A stretch of DNA of 64,000 nucleotides from Collinsella aerofaciens (GTDB lineage Bacteria > Actinomycetota > Coriobacteriia > Coriobacteriales > Coriobacteriaceae), in assembly GCF_015554145.1 (NCBI RefSeq), contig NZ_JADNHZ010000010.1, positions 1-64,000 on the forward strand, in the 5' to 3' direction. Shown here one piece after another: positions 25,802 to 33,689 of this stretch. Below the pieces are notes generated by a model that saw only the letters and a list, made by a program, of their open reading frames with translations, had not been told where the DNA came from and ran no database searches. How positions within the stretch are numbered: position 1 is the first letter of the stretch; each line of letters begins with the position of its first letter. A program made the position numbers and the translations under genes.

Positions 25802-26821
25802 ATGGATATCAACGCATGCAACATAGCAACGCCCGCCGTGGCCACGTCGACGGCGACCAACAGCAAGCTCGTCCCCGCCCCCGCGCCTGTCGTGGGCCGT
25901 TTTGCCCCGTCACCCTCGGGCCGCATGCACCTGGGCAACGTGTTCAGCTGCCTGTGCGCGTGGCTTTCGGCCCGCAGCCAGGGCGGCAGCATCGTGTTAC
26001 GCATTGAGGACCTGGACGATCGCTGCAAGCGCCCCGAACTTGCCGCTCAATTGATTGACGACCTGGCCTGGCTGGGGCTGGAGTGGGACGAAGGCCCCTA
26101 CTATCAGCACGACCGCCTAGACCTGTACGAGAGCGCCTTGCGCCGGCTGAAAGACGCCGGCCTCACCTATCCCTGCTTTTGCACACGCGCCGAGCTCCAC
26201 GCCGCGAGTGCACCGCACGCGAGCGACGGCACGCCCATCTACCGTGGCGCCTGCCGAAGTCTTTCGGCCGAGGAGGTGGCCCGCCGCAGCGCCCTGCGCG
26301 CCCCGGCCACACGTCTGCGCGTGCCCACCGTCGACGACCTCGCAGACGACGTGATCGAATTTGTGGATCGCACGTACGGCGCCCAATGCGAGGCGCTCGC
26401 CACCGAGTGCGGCGACTTTTTGGTCCGCCGCAGCGACGGCGTATTTGCCTATCAGCTAGCCGTGGTGGTCGACGACGCCGCCATGGGCGTCACCGAGGTC
26501 GTGCGCGGATGCGACCTGCTGGGGTCCACGCCGCGCCAGATCTATCTGCAGCACCTGTTGGGACTGCCCACGCCGCACTACGCACATATTCCGCTGCTCA
26601 TGGCACCGGACGGCCGCCGCCTTTCCAAACGAGACCGCGATCTGGACCTGGGCGAACTCCGCGCCCGCTTTGGCACGCCCGAAGCGCTGCTGGGCTGGCT
26701 CGCCGGGCAAACGGGCATCGCGCCGGACACCACGCCGCGCTCTGCCGAGCGGCTGGTCGAGCACTTTAGCTGGGACGTCATCCGCGCGCACCGAGAGAAC
26801 ATCACTGTAACGACCGAGTAG
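25802..26821 (+). CDS. gluQ: Glutamyl-Q tRNA(Asp) synthetase
   Basis: Truncated relative of glutamyl-tRNA synthetase that glutamylates queuosine in tRNA(Asp) without a tRNA anticodon-binding domain. The 339-residue product has FAPSPSGRMHLGN (about 31-43, HIGH-like), a zinc-site region YPCFCTRAELH with a later YRGAC, and LSKRDRDLDL in place of KMSKS. It stops where the anticodon domain of GluRS would begin. I use the ATG at 25802; an upstream ATG at 25748 would lie before the promoter-like -10 box. Confidence 0.9.
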   Translation: MDINACNIATPAVATSTATNSKLVPAPAPVVGRFAPSPSGRMHLGNVFSCLCAWLSARSQGGSIVLRIEDLDDRCKRPELAAQLIDDLAWLGLEWDEGPYYQHDRLDLYESALRRLKDAGLTYPCFCTRAELHAASAPHASDGTPIYRGACRSLSAEEVARRSALRAPATRLRVPTVDDLADDVIEFVDRTYGAQCEALATECGDFLVRRSDGVFAYQLAVVVDDAAMGVTEVVRGCDLLGSTPRQIYLQHLLGLPTPHYAHIPLLMAPDGRRLSKRDRDLDLGELRARFGTPEALLGWLAGQTGIAPDTTPRSAERLVEHFSWDVIRAHRENITVTTE

Positions 26822-26836
26822 CCAAATACACCCCCC

Positions 26837-27562
26837 CTACGCAACATCCCAAGGCTGGAGTTCGTCGCCCAGGCGAACGATGCAGTCGTAGAGCACGGTA
26901 TGGCGCTCGGCCGGGTTGGCATCACGATGAAAATGCCCGTAGTACCAGCGCTTGTAGTCCAAGCGATCTTCCAGCTCATCGAAAAACGCCGTAAGCCGAT
27001 CAACGGCGGGGCAATTCCAGCCGGGCGCCGGATAAAGCGTGGGCGAAAGCATGCGCGTAGGGCAGGTGTGGGTGATCACGTAGTCGACCTTCCAGCCCAC
27101 GCTGTCGAGCTTTGTCCGCGCCTCCTCAAAGTTGCGCTCGTCCGGCAGCTCCTGCGGCCACCAGCTGGAATACGGAATGCGGTATTCCTTGTCCACGCTC
27201 GTGGCGCCGCCCATGGTAAAGACCGTTGAGCCGTCGAGCTCAAAAACCTCGCCGCGCGTCAGGCGCCGTATGGGCGAGGTGTCCGACAAACGCTGCGTCA
27301 GCCCACCGTGCCACAACTCCATGGGGCGCTCTGCCCAGTGGTCGAAACGTTCGTGGTTGCCGTCGACGAACAGCACGGTATAGGGGCGCGACTCCAGCCA
27401 AGTGATGTCGGCGCACTCCTCGACAGAGAAATCCCACGGAAAGCCAAAATCGCCGGCAATGATGAGATAGTCGTCGCTCGTCAGGCTTTCCCCAAGATCC
27501 CAATCGCGCAGCTTTTGCATGTCGAGGCCGCCGTGAATATCGCCCGTCACATAGACCGTCAT
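26837..27562 (-). CDS. Calcineurin-like metallophosphoesterase
   Basis: The 241-residue product shows the phosphoesterase motifs in order: TGDIHG (5-10), IIAGDFGFPWD, VDGNHERFD (GNHE), THTCPTRM and YGHFHRD. These supply the two-metal centre. The substrate is not evident; the family includes protein phosphatases and nucleotide phosphoesterases. GTGGTGA precedes the ATG at 27562. It converges on gluQ, with 15 bases between the stops. Confidence 0.9.
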   Translation of the reverse strand: MTVYVTGDIHGGLDMQKLRDWDLGESLTSDDYLIIAGDFGFPWDFSVEECADITWLESRPYTVLFVDGNHERFDHWAERPMELWHGGLTQRLSDTSPIRRLTRGEVFELDGSTVFTMGGATSVDKEYRIPYSSWWPQELPDERNFEEARTKLDSVGWKVDYVITHTCPTRMLSPTLYPAPGWNCPAVDRLTAFFDELEDRLDYKRWYYGHFHRDANPAERHTVLYDCIVRLGDELQPWDVA

Positions 27563-27647
27563 CGGATCACCACTTCCCTGTAAGTCGCTAGCCCACATTC
27601 TGCACGATCACTAAGCCAGCCGTTCCAGCCCTTCCATCCCTTAGGGC

Positions 27648-27887
27648 TTACCCTTCGTTCTTCCATCCAAACGGATCAAGCACCCAAAAAACCAGATCGA
27701 GCACGCCGCCGGTCATCATGGCGCCGGCAAGGGCCATGCAAACGTGCAGAGAGCTGGCACTTCGAAGCACGTCGAATGGCCCCCGAACAGCCAGCAGCGC
27801 GACCGCTGCGCCGGCTACGCACAGCGCAAGGCACGGTCCTGCGTCCTTAACGCACTTCTTTGCGAGATGCTTTGCGTTGTCGCCCAT
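27648..27887 (-). CDS. Small hypothetical membrane protein
   Basis: The 79-residue product has two predicted membrane helices (about 18-35 and 46-69) and ends in a short cytoplasmic tail DPFGWKNEG. I choose the ATG at 27887 because AAGGAG lies 10 bases upstream. The frame is open for another 50 residues of Cys-rich, unlikely protein sequence. No family is recognised. Confidence 0.55.
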   Translation of the reverse strand: MGDNAKHLAKKCVKDAGPCLALCVAGAAVALLAVRGPFDVLRSASSLHVCMALAGAMMTGGVLDLVFWVLDPFGWKNEG

Positions 27888-28240
27888 CGATATCGAACTC
27901 CTTAGAGGGTCGTTGTTCAGATGCATGCCGCCGTGGCAGAACGAAGCGGCAGAGTAAGTGTCACATGCCGTGCAGACATCAATGGAGAAACCGCCTGCTC
28001 GACCAACCCTTGACGCCGTTTTGTACCGGCACCCCATCTCCCGCTATCGAGGTCTAATACTTTTCCCACTGCCACCCAAAAACTCATCCAACATTAATCT
28101 TGGCTCAAGAATCGCTTAATCTATAACCTGCACTATAGAGTTCGACCAAGGGCGGGGCGGCGCAACGCAAACCGCCGAACGCAACGCTCGCGCCCGAGCA
28201 AATTGCCCGGCGTCGCGCCCATCGAACGAAAGGACAGGTC
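27888..28240. other. Intergenic region with one promoter and no gene
   Basis: This stretch separates the small membrane protein from the divergent UBA/DUF4342 gene. I see the promoter at 28100-28127 and nothing else that can be supported. Confidence 0.6.
28100..28127 (+). promoter_or_regulatory. Predicted promoter of the DUF4342-two-component operon
   Basis: TTGGCT and TATAAC are 16 bases apart. A second TATAGA lies 6 bases downstream. The leader to the ATG at 28241 is about 105 bases. Confidence 0.55.
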
Positions 28241-28783
28241 ATGGACGACCTCGAAAAAGTTGAAACCATCCGCACCAAGTGCAACGTGAGTTACACCGAT
28301 GCCAAGGCGGCGCTCGACGCTGCCGACGGCAACGTTTTGGATGCCATCATTTGGCTCGAGTCGCAGGGCAAGACCCAGACCACGTCGGCGCATGCCGCCA
28401 CCGAGTCCGCGCCAGTCGATGAGCCCTCTGCCGAGATGGTCGCCGCGCAGGTCGCTTACGAAAAGTCGAGCGAAAAGACCGACTTCTCCAAGAAGATGGA
28501 CGGCGTGTGGGAGTACCTCAAAAAGCTCTTCCGCCTGAGTCTGGACACCAAGTTTATCGCCACGCGCCGCGATGCGATCATCCTCAACATCCCCATCCTG
28601 ATCCCCATCGTCGCGCTGTTTGCCTGGGGCGCCACGATATGGCTGATGCTGATTGGCCTGTTCTTTGGCATGCGCTACCGCATCGACAGCGACGGCGACG
28701 TGCCCGGCAGCATCAACAACCTTATGGATAGCGCTGCTAACGCCGCGGACGACATCAAGCAAAATCTCAACGACGACAAGTAA
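28241..28783 (+). CDS. UBA-like/DUF4342 membrane protein
   Basis: The first 45 residues (VETIRTKCNVSYTDAKAAL...VLDAIIWLE) are a UBA-type three-helix domain like the N-terminus of EF-Ts. A charged linker follows, then DUF4342 with two hydrophobic segments (about 110-145, IPILIPIVALFAWG and IWLMLIGLFFG). Function is not established for the family. AAAGGAC precedes the ATG. The gene is 18 bases ahead of a response regulator gene, so it probably belongs to the same operon; such proteins may link membrane state to signalling, which is inference. Confidence 0.85.
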   Translation: MDDLEKVETIRTKCNVSYTDAKAALDAADGNVLDAIIWLESQGKTQTTSAHAATESAPVDEPSAEMVAAQVAYEKSSEKTDFSKKMDGVWEYLKKLFRLSLDTKFIATRRDAIILNIPILIPIVALFAWGATIWLMLIGLFFGMRYRIDSDGDVPGSINNLMDSAANAADDIKQNLNDDK

Positions 28784-28801
28784 TCGCAGACGGGGGCATG
28801 A

Positions 28802-29587
28802 ATGGCACGGATCCTGATCGTAGAGGACGAGGAGAAAATCGCCCGCTTTGTGACACTCGAGCTGGAGCACGAAGGCTACCAGGTGGAGCACGCCGCTGAC
28901 GGCCGCACCGCCGTTGACCTGGCGTTGGAGCGCGACTACGATCTGATTCTGCTCGATGTACTGTTGCCGCAGCTCAACGGCATGGAGGTGCTGCGGCGCG
29001 TACGCAAGCACAAGGATGTGCCGGTGATTATGGTCACCGCGCGCGATGCCGTGATGGACAAAGTGGCCGGGCTCGATGCCGGCGCCGACGATTACCTGAC
29101 CAAGCCGTTTGCGATTGAGGAGCTGTTCGCACGGATCCGCGTGGCGCTGAAGCGCTCGGAAGCCGTACGGGCGGCTTCGGGCGCGGTCGGCGCCGGTACT
29201 GGGGCGGGCACGGCAGGCGGCGCGGGCGCCGGAGCCGCTGCGATGCCCCCGGTCGGCGACTCGACCCAGGCTTCCGCCGCGCCCTCCCCCGCTGCGCTCG
29301 CCGTGGGCTCGGTTGCGCTCGACCCCGACCGCCGCGAAGTCACGGTCGGCGGCTCGCCCATCGCGCTCACGGCCCGCGAGTTCGACGTCCTCGCCCTGCT
29401 TATGACGCATGCCGAAACCGTGCTCACGCGCGAGCGCATCGCGCACGAGGCGCTGGGCTACGAATACGTGGGCGACACCAACAACGTCGACGTGCACATC
29501 GCGCACCTGCGCGCCAAGATCGAAGACGCCGGCGGTGCCCGCATCATCCAAACCGTGCGCGGGGTGGGCTATGTCTGCCGCGCGTAA
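28802..29587 (+). CDS. OmpR-family response regulator with long Ala/Gly linker
   Basis: The 261-residue DNA-binding regulator has a receiver domain (1-118) with VEDEEK, phosphorylated Asp52 in LILLDVLLP and Lys in LTKPFAIEE. A winged helix fills about 165-260 (ending TVRGVGYVCRA). The linker from about 121 to 165 is unusually long and consists almost wholly of Ala, Gly, Ser and Pro, where 10-20 residues is normal. The gene overlaps the kinase gene by 17 bases. Confidence 0.94.
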   Translation: MARILIVEDEEKIARFVTLELEHEGYQVEHAADGRTAVDLALERDYDLILLDVLLPQLNGMEVLRRVRKHKDVPVIMVTARDAVMDKVAGLDAGADDYLTKPFAIEELFARIRVALKRSEAVRAASGAVGAGTGAGTAGGAGAGAAAMPPVGDSTQASAAPSPAALAVGSVALDPDRREVTVGGSPIALTAREFDVLALLMTHAETVLTRERIAHEALGYEYVGDTNNVDVHIAHLRAKIEDAGGARIIQTVRGVGYVCRA

Positions 29588-30866
29588 CGCCGAGACCAAG
29601 CGCGTCACCTCCATCGCCCGTGCCATCAACTGGAGCTACATGTGGCGCCGCCTGGCGAGCTACATCTGGCTCGACCTGTGGCTGCTGGTTGCTGCGGCGG
29701 CGATCCTCATCTATGGCTATAACCAAACGCTGCCCGACGGCGCGTTTACCGCGGGATGGATCCCCGGTGCCGCCGTCCACGGCATGTCGCTGACGCCCGC
29801 GCACGGCTGGGACCCCGCCACGCTCACCTATACCGTCGAGCTTGCGCGCACCACCAAGACCTTCCCCCTCGCGCAGGACCTCATCGCGCTGTGGCCCCTC
29901 TATCTTGTCGTTGCAGGTGGGCAGGTCATCAGCGTGCTCAACATGCTCGGCGGCGCCCGCCGCGTGCGCCGCACCATGGCACCGCTCAACGACCTGGCCC
30001 TGCGCGTAGACGAGTTCAGCCGTATGCAGCTCTCCGGCGGCAAGATGGAAACGCTGGAGCAGGCCATCGAGCGCGCAAGCGTCGACTCGCCGAGCGTCAC
30101 CACCGGCGACGCCGACCTGGCGAGCATCGAGGTCGCGCTCAACCGCCTGCTGCGCCAGATGCAAGAGGCAAAGCTGCAGCAGATGCGCTTTGTCAACGAT
30201 GCAAGCCACGAGCTACGAACGCCCATCGCGGTGATTCAGGGTTACGTAAACATGCTCGACCGCTGGGGCAAAGATGACCCGGACGTGCTGGCGGAATCCA
30301 TCGCGTCCCTCAAGGCCGAAAGCGAGCATATGCAGGAGCTCGTGGAGCAGCTGCTGTTTTTGGCACGCGGCGATGCCGGGCGCACGGTCCTGCGGCGTGC
30401 GAATACCAACCTGGCCGCACTGGTCGGCGAGGTATGCGAGGAGTCACAGATGATCGATGCCGAGCACACGTATCGGCTGGCTTTTGACGCCTTGCTTGCC
30501 AGCGACCCGCGCTGCGACGCGCCCGTCGACGTGGCGCTCGTGAAGCAGGCTCTGCGCGTGATCGTGCAAAACGCCGCCAAGTATTCGGACGCGGGCACAT
30601 CCATCTCGTTTGGCGTGACGCCGGATGCGGGCGCGGGCACGATCGACATAAGTGTTGAGGACGAGGGCATCGGCATGAACCAGAAATCCGCAGCTCACGC
30701 ATTCGAACGGTTCTACCGCGCCGACAACGCGCGCGATGCCGGCGCGCAGGGCTCGGGTCTGGGGCTCGCCATCGCCAAGTGGATCGTCGACAGCCACGGC
30801 GGCGTCATTGGCGTGACCTCAGTCGAGGGCGTCGGCAGCCGCTTTACGATTCGCCTGCCGCGGTAG
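29571..30866 (+). CDS. Sensor histidine kinase
   Basis: The 431-residue kinase has two membrane segments (about 30-50 and 100-127) flanking a short extracellular domain of about 50 residues. A HAMP-like linker follows, then the H-box FVNDASHELRTPIAV with His213, and ATPase motifs VQNAAKYS, EDEGIGM and GSGLGLAIAKWIV. The start at 29571 lies inside the regulator gene, with GGGGTGGG upstream, so the two are translationally coupled. The signal sensed is unknown. Confidence 0.93.
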   Translation: MSAARNAETKRVTSIARAINWSYMWRRLASYIWLDLWLLVAAAAILIYGYNQTLPDGAFTAGWIPGAAVHGMSLTPAHGWDPATLTYTVELARTTKTFPLAQDLIALWPLYLVVAGGQVISVLNMLGGARRVRRTMAPLNDLALRVDEFSRMQLSGGKMETLEQAIERASVDSPSVTTGDADLASIEVALNRLLRQMQEAKLQQMRFVNDASHELRTPIAVIQGYVNMLDRWGKDDPDVLAESIASLKAESEHMQELVEQLLFLARGDAGRTVLRRANTNLAALVGEVCEESQMIDAEHTYRLAFDALLASDPRCDAPVDVALVKQALRVIVQNAAKYSDAGTSISFGVTPDAGAGTIDISVEDEGIGMNQKSAAHAFERFYRADNARDAGAQGSGLGLAIAKWIVDSHGGVIGVTSVEGVGSRFTIRLPR

Positions 30867-30891
30867 AAAGCCCCTCGGCATAAAAAAGGGA

Positions 30892-30919
30892 TAGGGCCAG
30901 GCGGCTCTATCCCTTTTTG
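30892..30919. terminator. Bidirectional terminator between kinase and VOC genes
   Basis: AAAAAGGGATAG and CTATCCCTTTTT form the stem, with A/T runs on both sides. It lies between two convergent genes and can serve both. Confidence 0.85.
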
Positions 30920-30940
30920 CTAGCTATGGCAGCTTGTGCG

Positions 30941-31315
30941 CTACTCGCGGCACAGATGCACGGCGAAGCCGGCGAACTCGCGCTTAAAGTACACGAGCTT
31001 GGTACCGCCGTCGGGCAGCAGCACGCGCGACTCCTCGTTGACCTCGAGCCCGCGCTCGGCAAACCACTTCTCGGCCGCATCGATGTCGTTGACGGCAAAG
31101 CCGATGTGGCCCTTGGTGCCACGACCGTTCTGCTTCATGACCTCGATCAGCGAATCGTTAAAGTACGAAACCGGGGTCTCGATAACGGGCAGGCCCATCA
31201 TCGTCGAGAACAGCTCCGCGATCCCCAGGGCATCTGCCGGGTCGGTGGCGTTAATGCCCACATGGGCAACGCGCATGCCAAAGAGCTCGACCGGATTGGC
31301 GTTCTGCTCACTCAT
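30941..31315 (-). CDS. VOC-superfamily (glyoxalase-like) protein
   Basis: The 124 residues form one vicinal-oxygen-chelate domain. It starts VELFGMRVAHVGINATDPADAL and has paired beta-alpha-beta halves; KGHIGFAVNDIDAAEKWF begins the second. A glyoxalase, epimerase or resistance role cannot be separated by sequence. It follows a PTS EIIB gene by 11 bases on the same strand, so the two are probably co-transcribed, a pairing without an obvious explanation. Confidence 0.8.
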   Translation of the reverse strand: MSEQNANPVELFGMRVAHVGINATDPADALGIAELFSTMMGLPVIETPVSYFNDSLIEVMKQNGRGTKGHIGFAVNDIDAAEKWFAERGLEVNEESRVLLPDGGTKLVYFKREFAGFAVHLCRE

Positions 31316-31326
31316 ACAGTCAGCGC

Positions 31327-31614
31327 CTACTGAGCCATGACGTCGAGGACGGCCTTCTCGGCAGCGACGCGGTTCATGCCGGTCATGAAGGGCACGCCGC
31401 TCACGTATGGGCAGGTGAGGCCCTCAGGGGCAACGGTGGTGGCGATCAGCAGATCGGCGCCCTCGTCGCAGTAGTCCTTGGCCTCGGAGATGGCGCACTG
31501 CACGATCTCGTACTTGTCGGCGTAACCGTTGGCGTCGAGCAAGGTGGCGACCTTCTGGGCAACGAGCGTGGAAGTAGCAGCGCCAGCACCGCAAGCCAAA
31601 ACGATCTTCTTCAT
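31327..31614 (-). CDS. Orphan PTS EIIB component, galactitol/sorbitol type (GatB-like)
   Basis: The 95-residue phosphocarrier begins MKKIVLACGAGAATST, the GatB-type active loop with phosphorylated Cys8. No EIIA or EIIC of this family is nearby; the only partner in the operon is the VOC protein gene. It may serve a permease encoded elsewhere or act as a signalling phosphoacceptor. AGGGAG precedes the ATG. Confidence 0.85.
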   Translation of the reverse strand: MKKIVLACGAGAATSTLVAQKVATLLDANGYADKYEIVQCAISEAKDYCDEGADLLIATTVAPEGLTCPYVSGVPFMTGMNRVAAEKAVLDVMAQ

Positions 31615-31716
31615 AGGTAATGTCTCCCTTCATGGTTTACTTTAGGTAAGTGTACCGCAGCGAGCGATGGCACTCAGCCTCGATGAGCTTTTATGCCAGT
31701 TTGCTTGTGCGCTGCG

Positions 31717-31722
31717 TATAAT
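31717..31722 (+). promoter_or_regulatory. -10 box for the TPR-like gene
   Basis: TATAAT lies 55 bases before the ATG at 31778. The -35 region is weak. It sits in the short gap divergent from the EIIB gene. Confidence 0.4.
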
Positions 31723-31777
31723 ACATCTAGTACGTGTTGTCATACCGCTCGCTTTATGAGCGACTAAGGATCCTAAC

Positions 31778-32401
31778 ATGCCCGATTCCCGCACACTCTG
31801 GACCGCCGTCGTTATCATCTGTATCGCCGTGTCGGTGTTCTTTAGCGTCAAAAAACGCACTACGTTTAAACGCCTGCAACAGTTGATGGCCGCCAAACAG
31901 TGGGCCGAGTTCGATCGTTTGCTCGACGGCAAACTCACCAGCACGCTGTACCCGCGCTACAACCGCGACTACCTGCGTCTGAACTCCTATCTGCTGCGCG
32001 AGGACCACGAGCGCGCCGGCGAGATGTTCGACCTGCTGCTGGGACTCAACCTGCCCAAGATGCAGCGCGTCGACCTGGTGATCAAGGCCTTTAACTACTA
32101 CGTTGGCCAGGAGGACCGCAAAAAGTCCAAGGAGCTGCTGCACGAAATCAAGGGCTTTGAGGGCGGTCAGGCCGAGGCGGTCGCGCACGAGTGCCAGCTG
32201 ATGTACGACACGATGATCCTCAAGCGTCACAACGACATTCCCGAGCTGGAGCGCATGCTCGAGGATGTCGGCGACGACCCGGTCAAACGCTGCCGCCTGG
32301 AGTACCTGTTGGCTCTGCAGTACCAGAACAAGGGCGACGAGGCCAAGTTCCAGGAGTTCCTGGAGAAGTCGGGCCAACACTCGATGGCCGTCAACGCGTA
32401 A
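31778..32401 (+). CDS. Membrane-anchored helical-repeat (TPR-like) protein
   Basis: One N-terminal membrane helix (about 6-24) anchors a cytoplasmic domain of paired helices with spacing like TPR repeats (for example 41-75, 76-110, 160-195). There is no catalytic signature. The 207-residue protein may be a scaffold, but the function is unknown. AAGGAT precedes the ATG. It lies just before tRNA-Leu. Confidence 0.75.
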   Translation: MPDSRTLWTAVVIICIAVSVFFSVKKRTTFKRLQQLMAAKQWAEFDRLLDGKLTSTLYPRYNRDYLRLNSYLLREDHERAGEMFDLLLGLNLPKMQRVDLVIKAFNYYVGQEDRKKSKELLHEIKGFEGGQAEAVAHECQLMYDTMILKRHNDIPELERMLEDVGDDPVKRCRLEYLLALQYQNKGDEAKFQEFLEKSGQHSMAVNA

Positions 32402-32432
32402 CGGACGGCTTGTGCTAGACTTCTAGTCTCAC

Positions 32433-32517
32433 GGGGGCGTGGCGGAATTGGCATACGCAGGGGACTTAAAATCCCTCGCCGCAAGGATTGTGGGTTCGAG
32501 TCCCACCGCCCCTACCA
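32433..32517 (+). tRNA. tRNA-Leu (UAA anticodon)
   Basis: The class II tRNA fold is complete. The acceptor stem is GGGGGCG with CGCCCCT, the anticodon loop CTTAAAA sits on stem GGGGA/TCCCT, a long variable arm follows, the T arm is GTGGG-TTCGAGT-CCCAC, and CCA is encoded. The anticodon TAA (32467-32469) decodes UUA, a rare codon in this GC-rich sequence. Confidence 0.97.
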
Positions 32518-32527
32518 TGTATTGGTT

Positions 32528-32567
32528 ACGGGCCCGTGTCCCCTGGGGATGCGGGCCCGTTTCTTTT
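32528..32567 (+). terminator. Terminator after tRNA-Leu
   Basis: ACGGGCCCG and CGGGCCCGT form a perfect 9 bp stem, with an inner CCCC/GGGG, followed by TTCTTTT. Confidence 0.8.
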
Positions 32568-32587
32568 GGATGCCGATACAGATGGTG

Positions 32588-32654
32588 AGTTGCGGTGGAA
32601 TAGGGACTGTTTGGGGCCCGAAAGGGCGATTTTAGTCCGTATTTCACCGCAACT
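32588..32654 (-). repeat. Long hairpin after the ppx/gppA stop codon
   Basis: AGTTGCGGTG pairs perfectly with CACCGCAACT, then AATA and GGACT pair across one-base bulges, and the tip is GCCC-gaaa-GGGC. It ends 13 bases after the stop codon of the minus-strand gene and has no T run. Its loop side includes gggactgtttgggg, which resembles the GGGGAC group. Confidence 0.6.
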
Positions 32655-32667
32655 TATGAGGGGATGG

Positions 32668-33669
32668 TTAAAGGGCGTTGAGGCTGGGGGGCCAGCCGAT
32701 GGTGGGGGTTGTGCCGTCGAGGGTCTCGTTGATGGTGGCGGCCATGCCGGCGAGGAGGCTGTTCTCACTTACGGTGAGCGTCTTGTAGCCGCCGGCGCGC
32801 ATGAGCTCGCGAATCACCACGGCGCCGGCCAAGATCACGCCCGCACGCTTGGGCTGCACACCTGGCAGAGCGGCGATGCCCGCAACGTCCAGTGCGGCCA
32901 TGCGCTCGATGGCAGCCGAAACTTGATCCATCGAAAGCTCGCGCAGGTGCACGAAGCTCGAATCATACGGCTCCAGCTTGTGAACGAGCGCCACGAGCGT
33001 GGTGACGGTGCCACCCACCGCGACCAAGCGCTCGGCGCGCTCAAAGTTGTTGGGCAGGCTCTCAAAGTACGCCGTAAACTGCTCGCCCGCCCAGTTGGCA
33101 GCGGCAGCAAGCTCGTCGTCCGCAGGCGGCAACGCGGAGAAGAAGCGCTCCGTCACACGACGGCAGCCAATGTCCAGCGAGCGCGTGCCCTCCAGCGCAA
33201 AGACCCCGCGCTCCGGAGCGTATACGCCCGTCGCAAGCTCCGTCGACCCGCCGCCCGAATCGGCAACAATGATGCGCTCGCCGGCAAAGTCGTGCGCCAC
33301 GCCAAAAAACGTCAGGCGCGCCTCGACCTCGCCCGGAATCACCTGTGGCTCAAGCCCCAGATCGCGCAGGCCGTCCAGCAGCAGCGCGGCATTGGACGCA
33401 TCGCGCGCGGCACTCGTGCAGGTGGTGCAGACGCACACGGCCCCAAAGGCACGGGCCTCGTCCACAAACATGTGACACGCAGCGAGCACACGCTCGACAG
33501 CCGCCTCGCAAAAGCGCCCCGTCGCGTCCACGCCCTCGCCCAGGTCGGTAATCTCGGTATGCTTGGACGATTCCACAATCGCCCCGCCCTCGACCTGGGC
33601 CAACACCAGTCGCGACGACACCGTTCCCAGGTCGATCGCGGCCACCTTATAGCGTTTGCAATTTGTCAT
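32668..33669 (-). CDS. Ppx/GppA-family exopolyphosphatase
   Basis: The 333 residues make up the two-domain actin-like fold of the family without the C-terminal HD extension. Motifs seen are VAAIDLGTVSSRLVL near the N-terminus (phosphate-1 loop), TSAARDASNA and IVADSGGGSTEL (phosphate-2). It may hydrolyse polyphosphate or pppGpp; sequence does not decide. GGGGAG precedes the ATG at 33669. It follows the DivIC-like gene by 20 bases. Confidence 0.92.
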   Translation of the reverse strand: MTNCKRYKVAAIDLGTVSSRLVLAQVEGGAIVESSKHTEITDLGEGVDATGRFCEAAVERVLAACHMFVDEARAFGAVCVCTTCTSAARDASNAALLLDGLRDLGLEPQVIPGEVEARLTFFGVAHDFAGERIIVADSGGGSTELATGVYAPERGVFALEGTRSLDIGCRRVTERFFSALPPADDELAAAANWAGEQFTAYFESLPNNFERAERLVAVGGTVTTLVALVHKLEPYDSSFVHLRELSMDQVSAAIERMAALDVAGIAALPGVQPKRAGVILAGAVVIRELMRAGGYKTLTVSENSLLAGMAATINETLDGTTPTIGWPPSLNAL

Positions 33670-33689
33670 TGCGGGCTCCCCTCCGGGCG

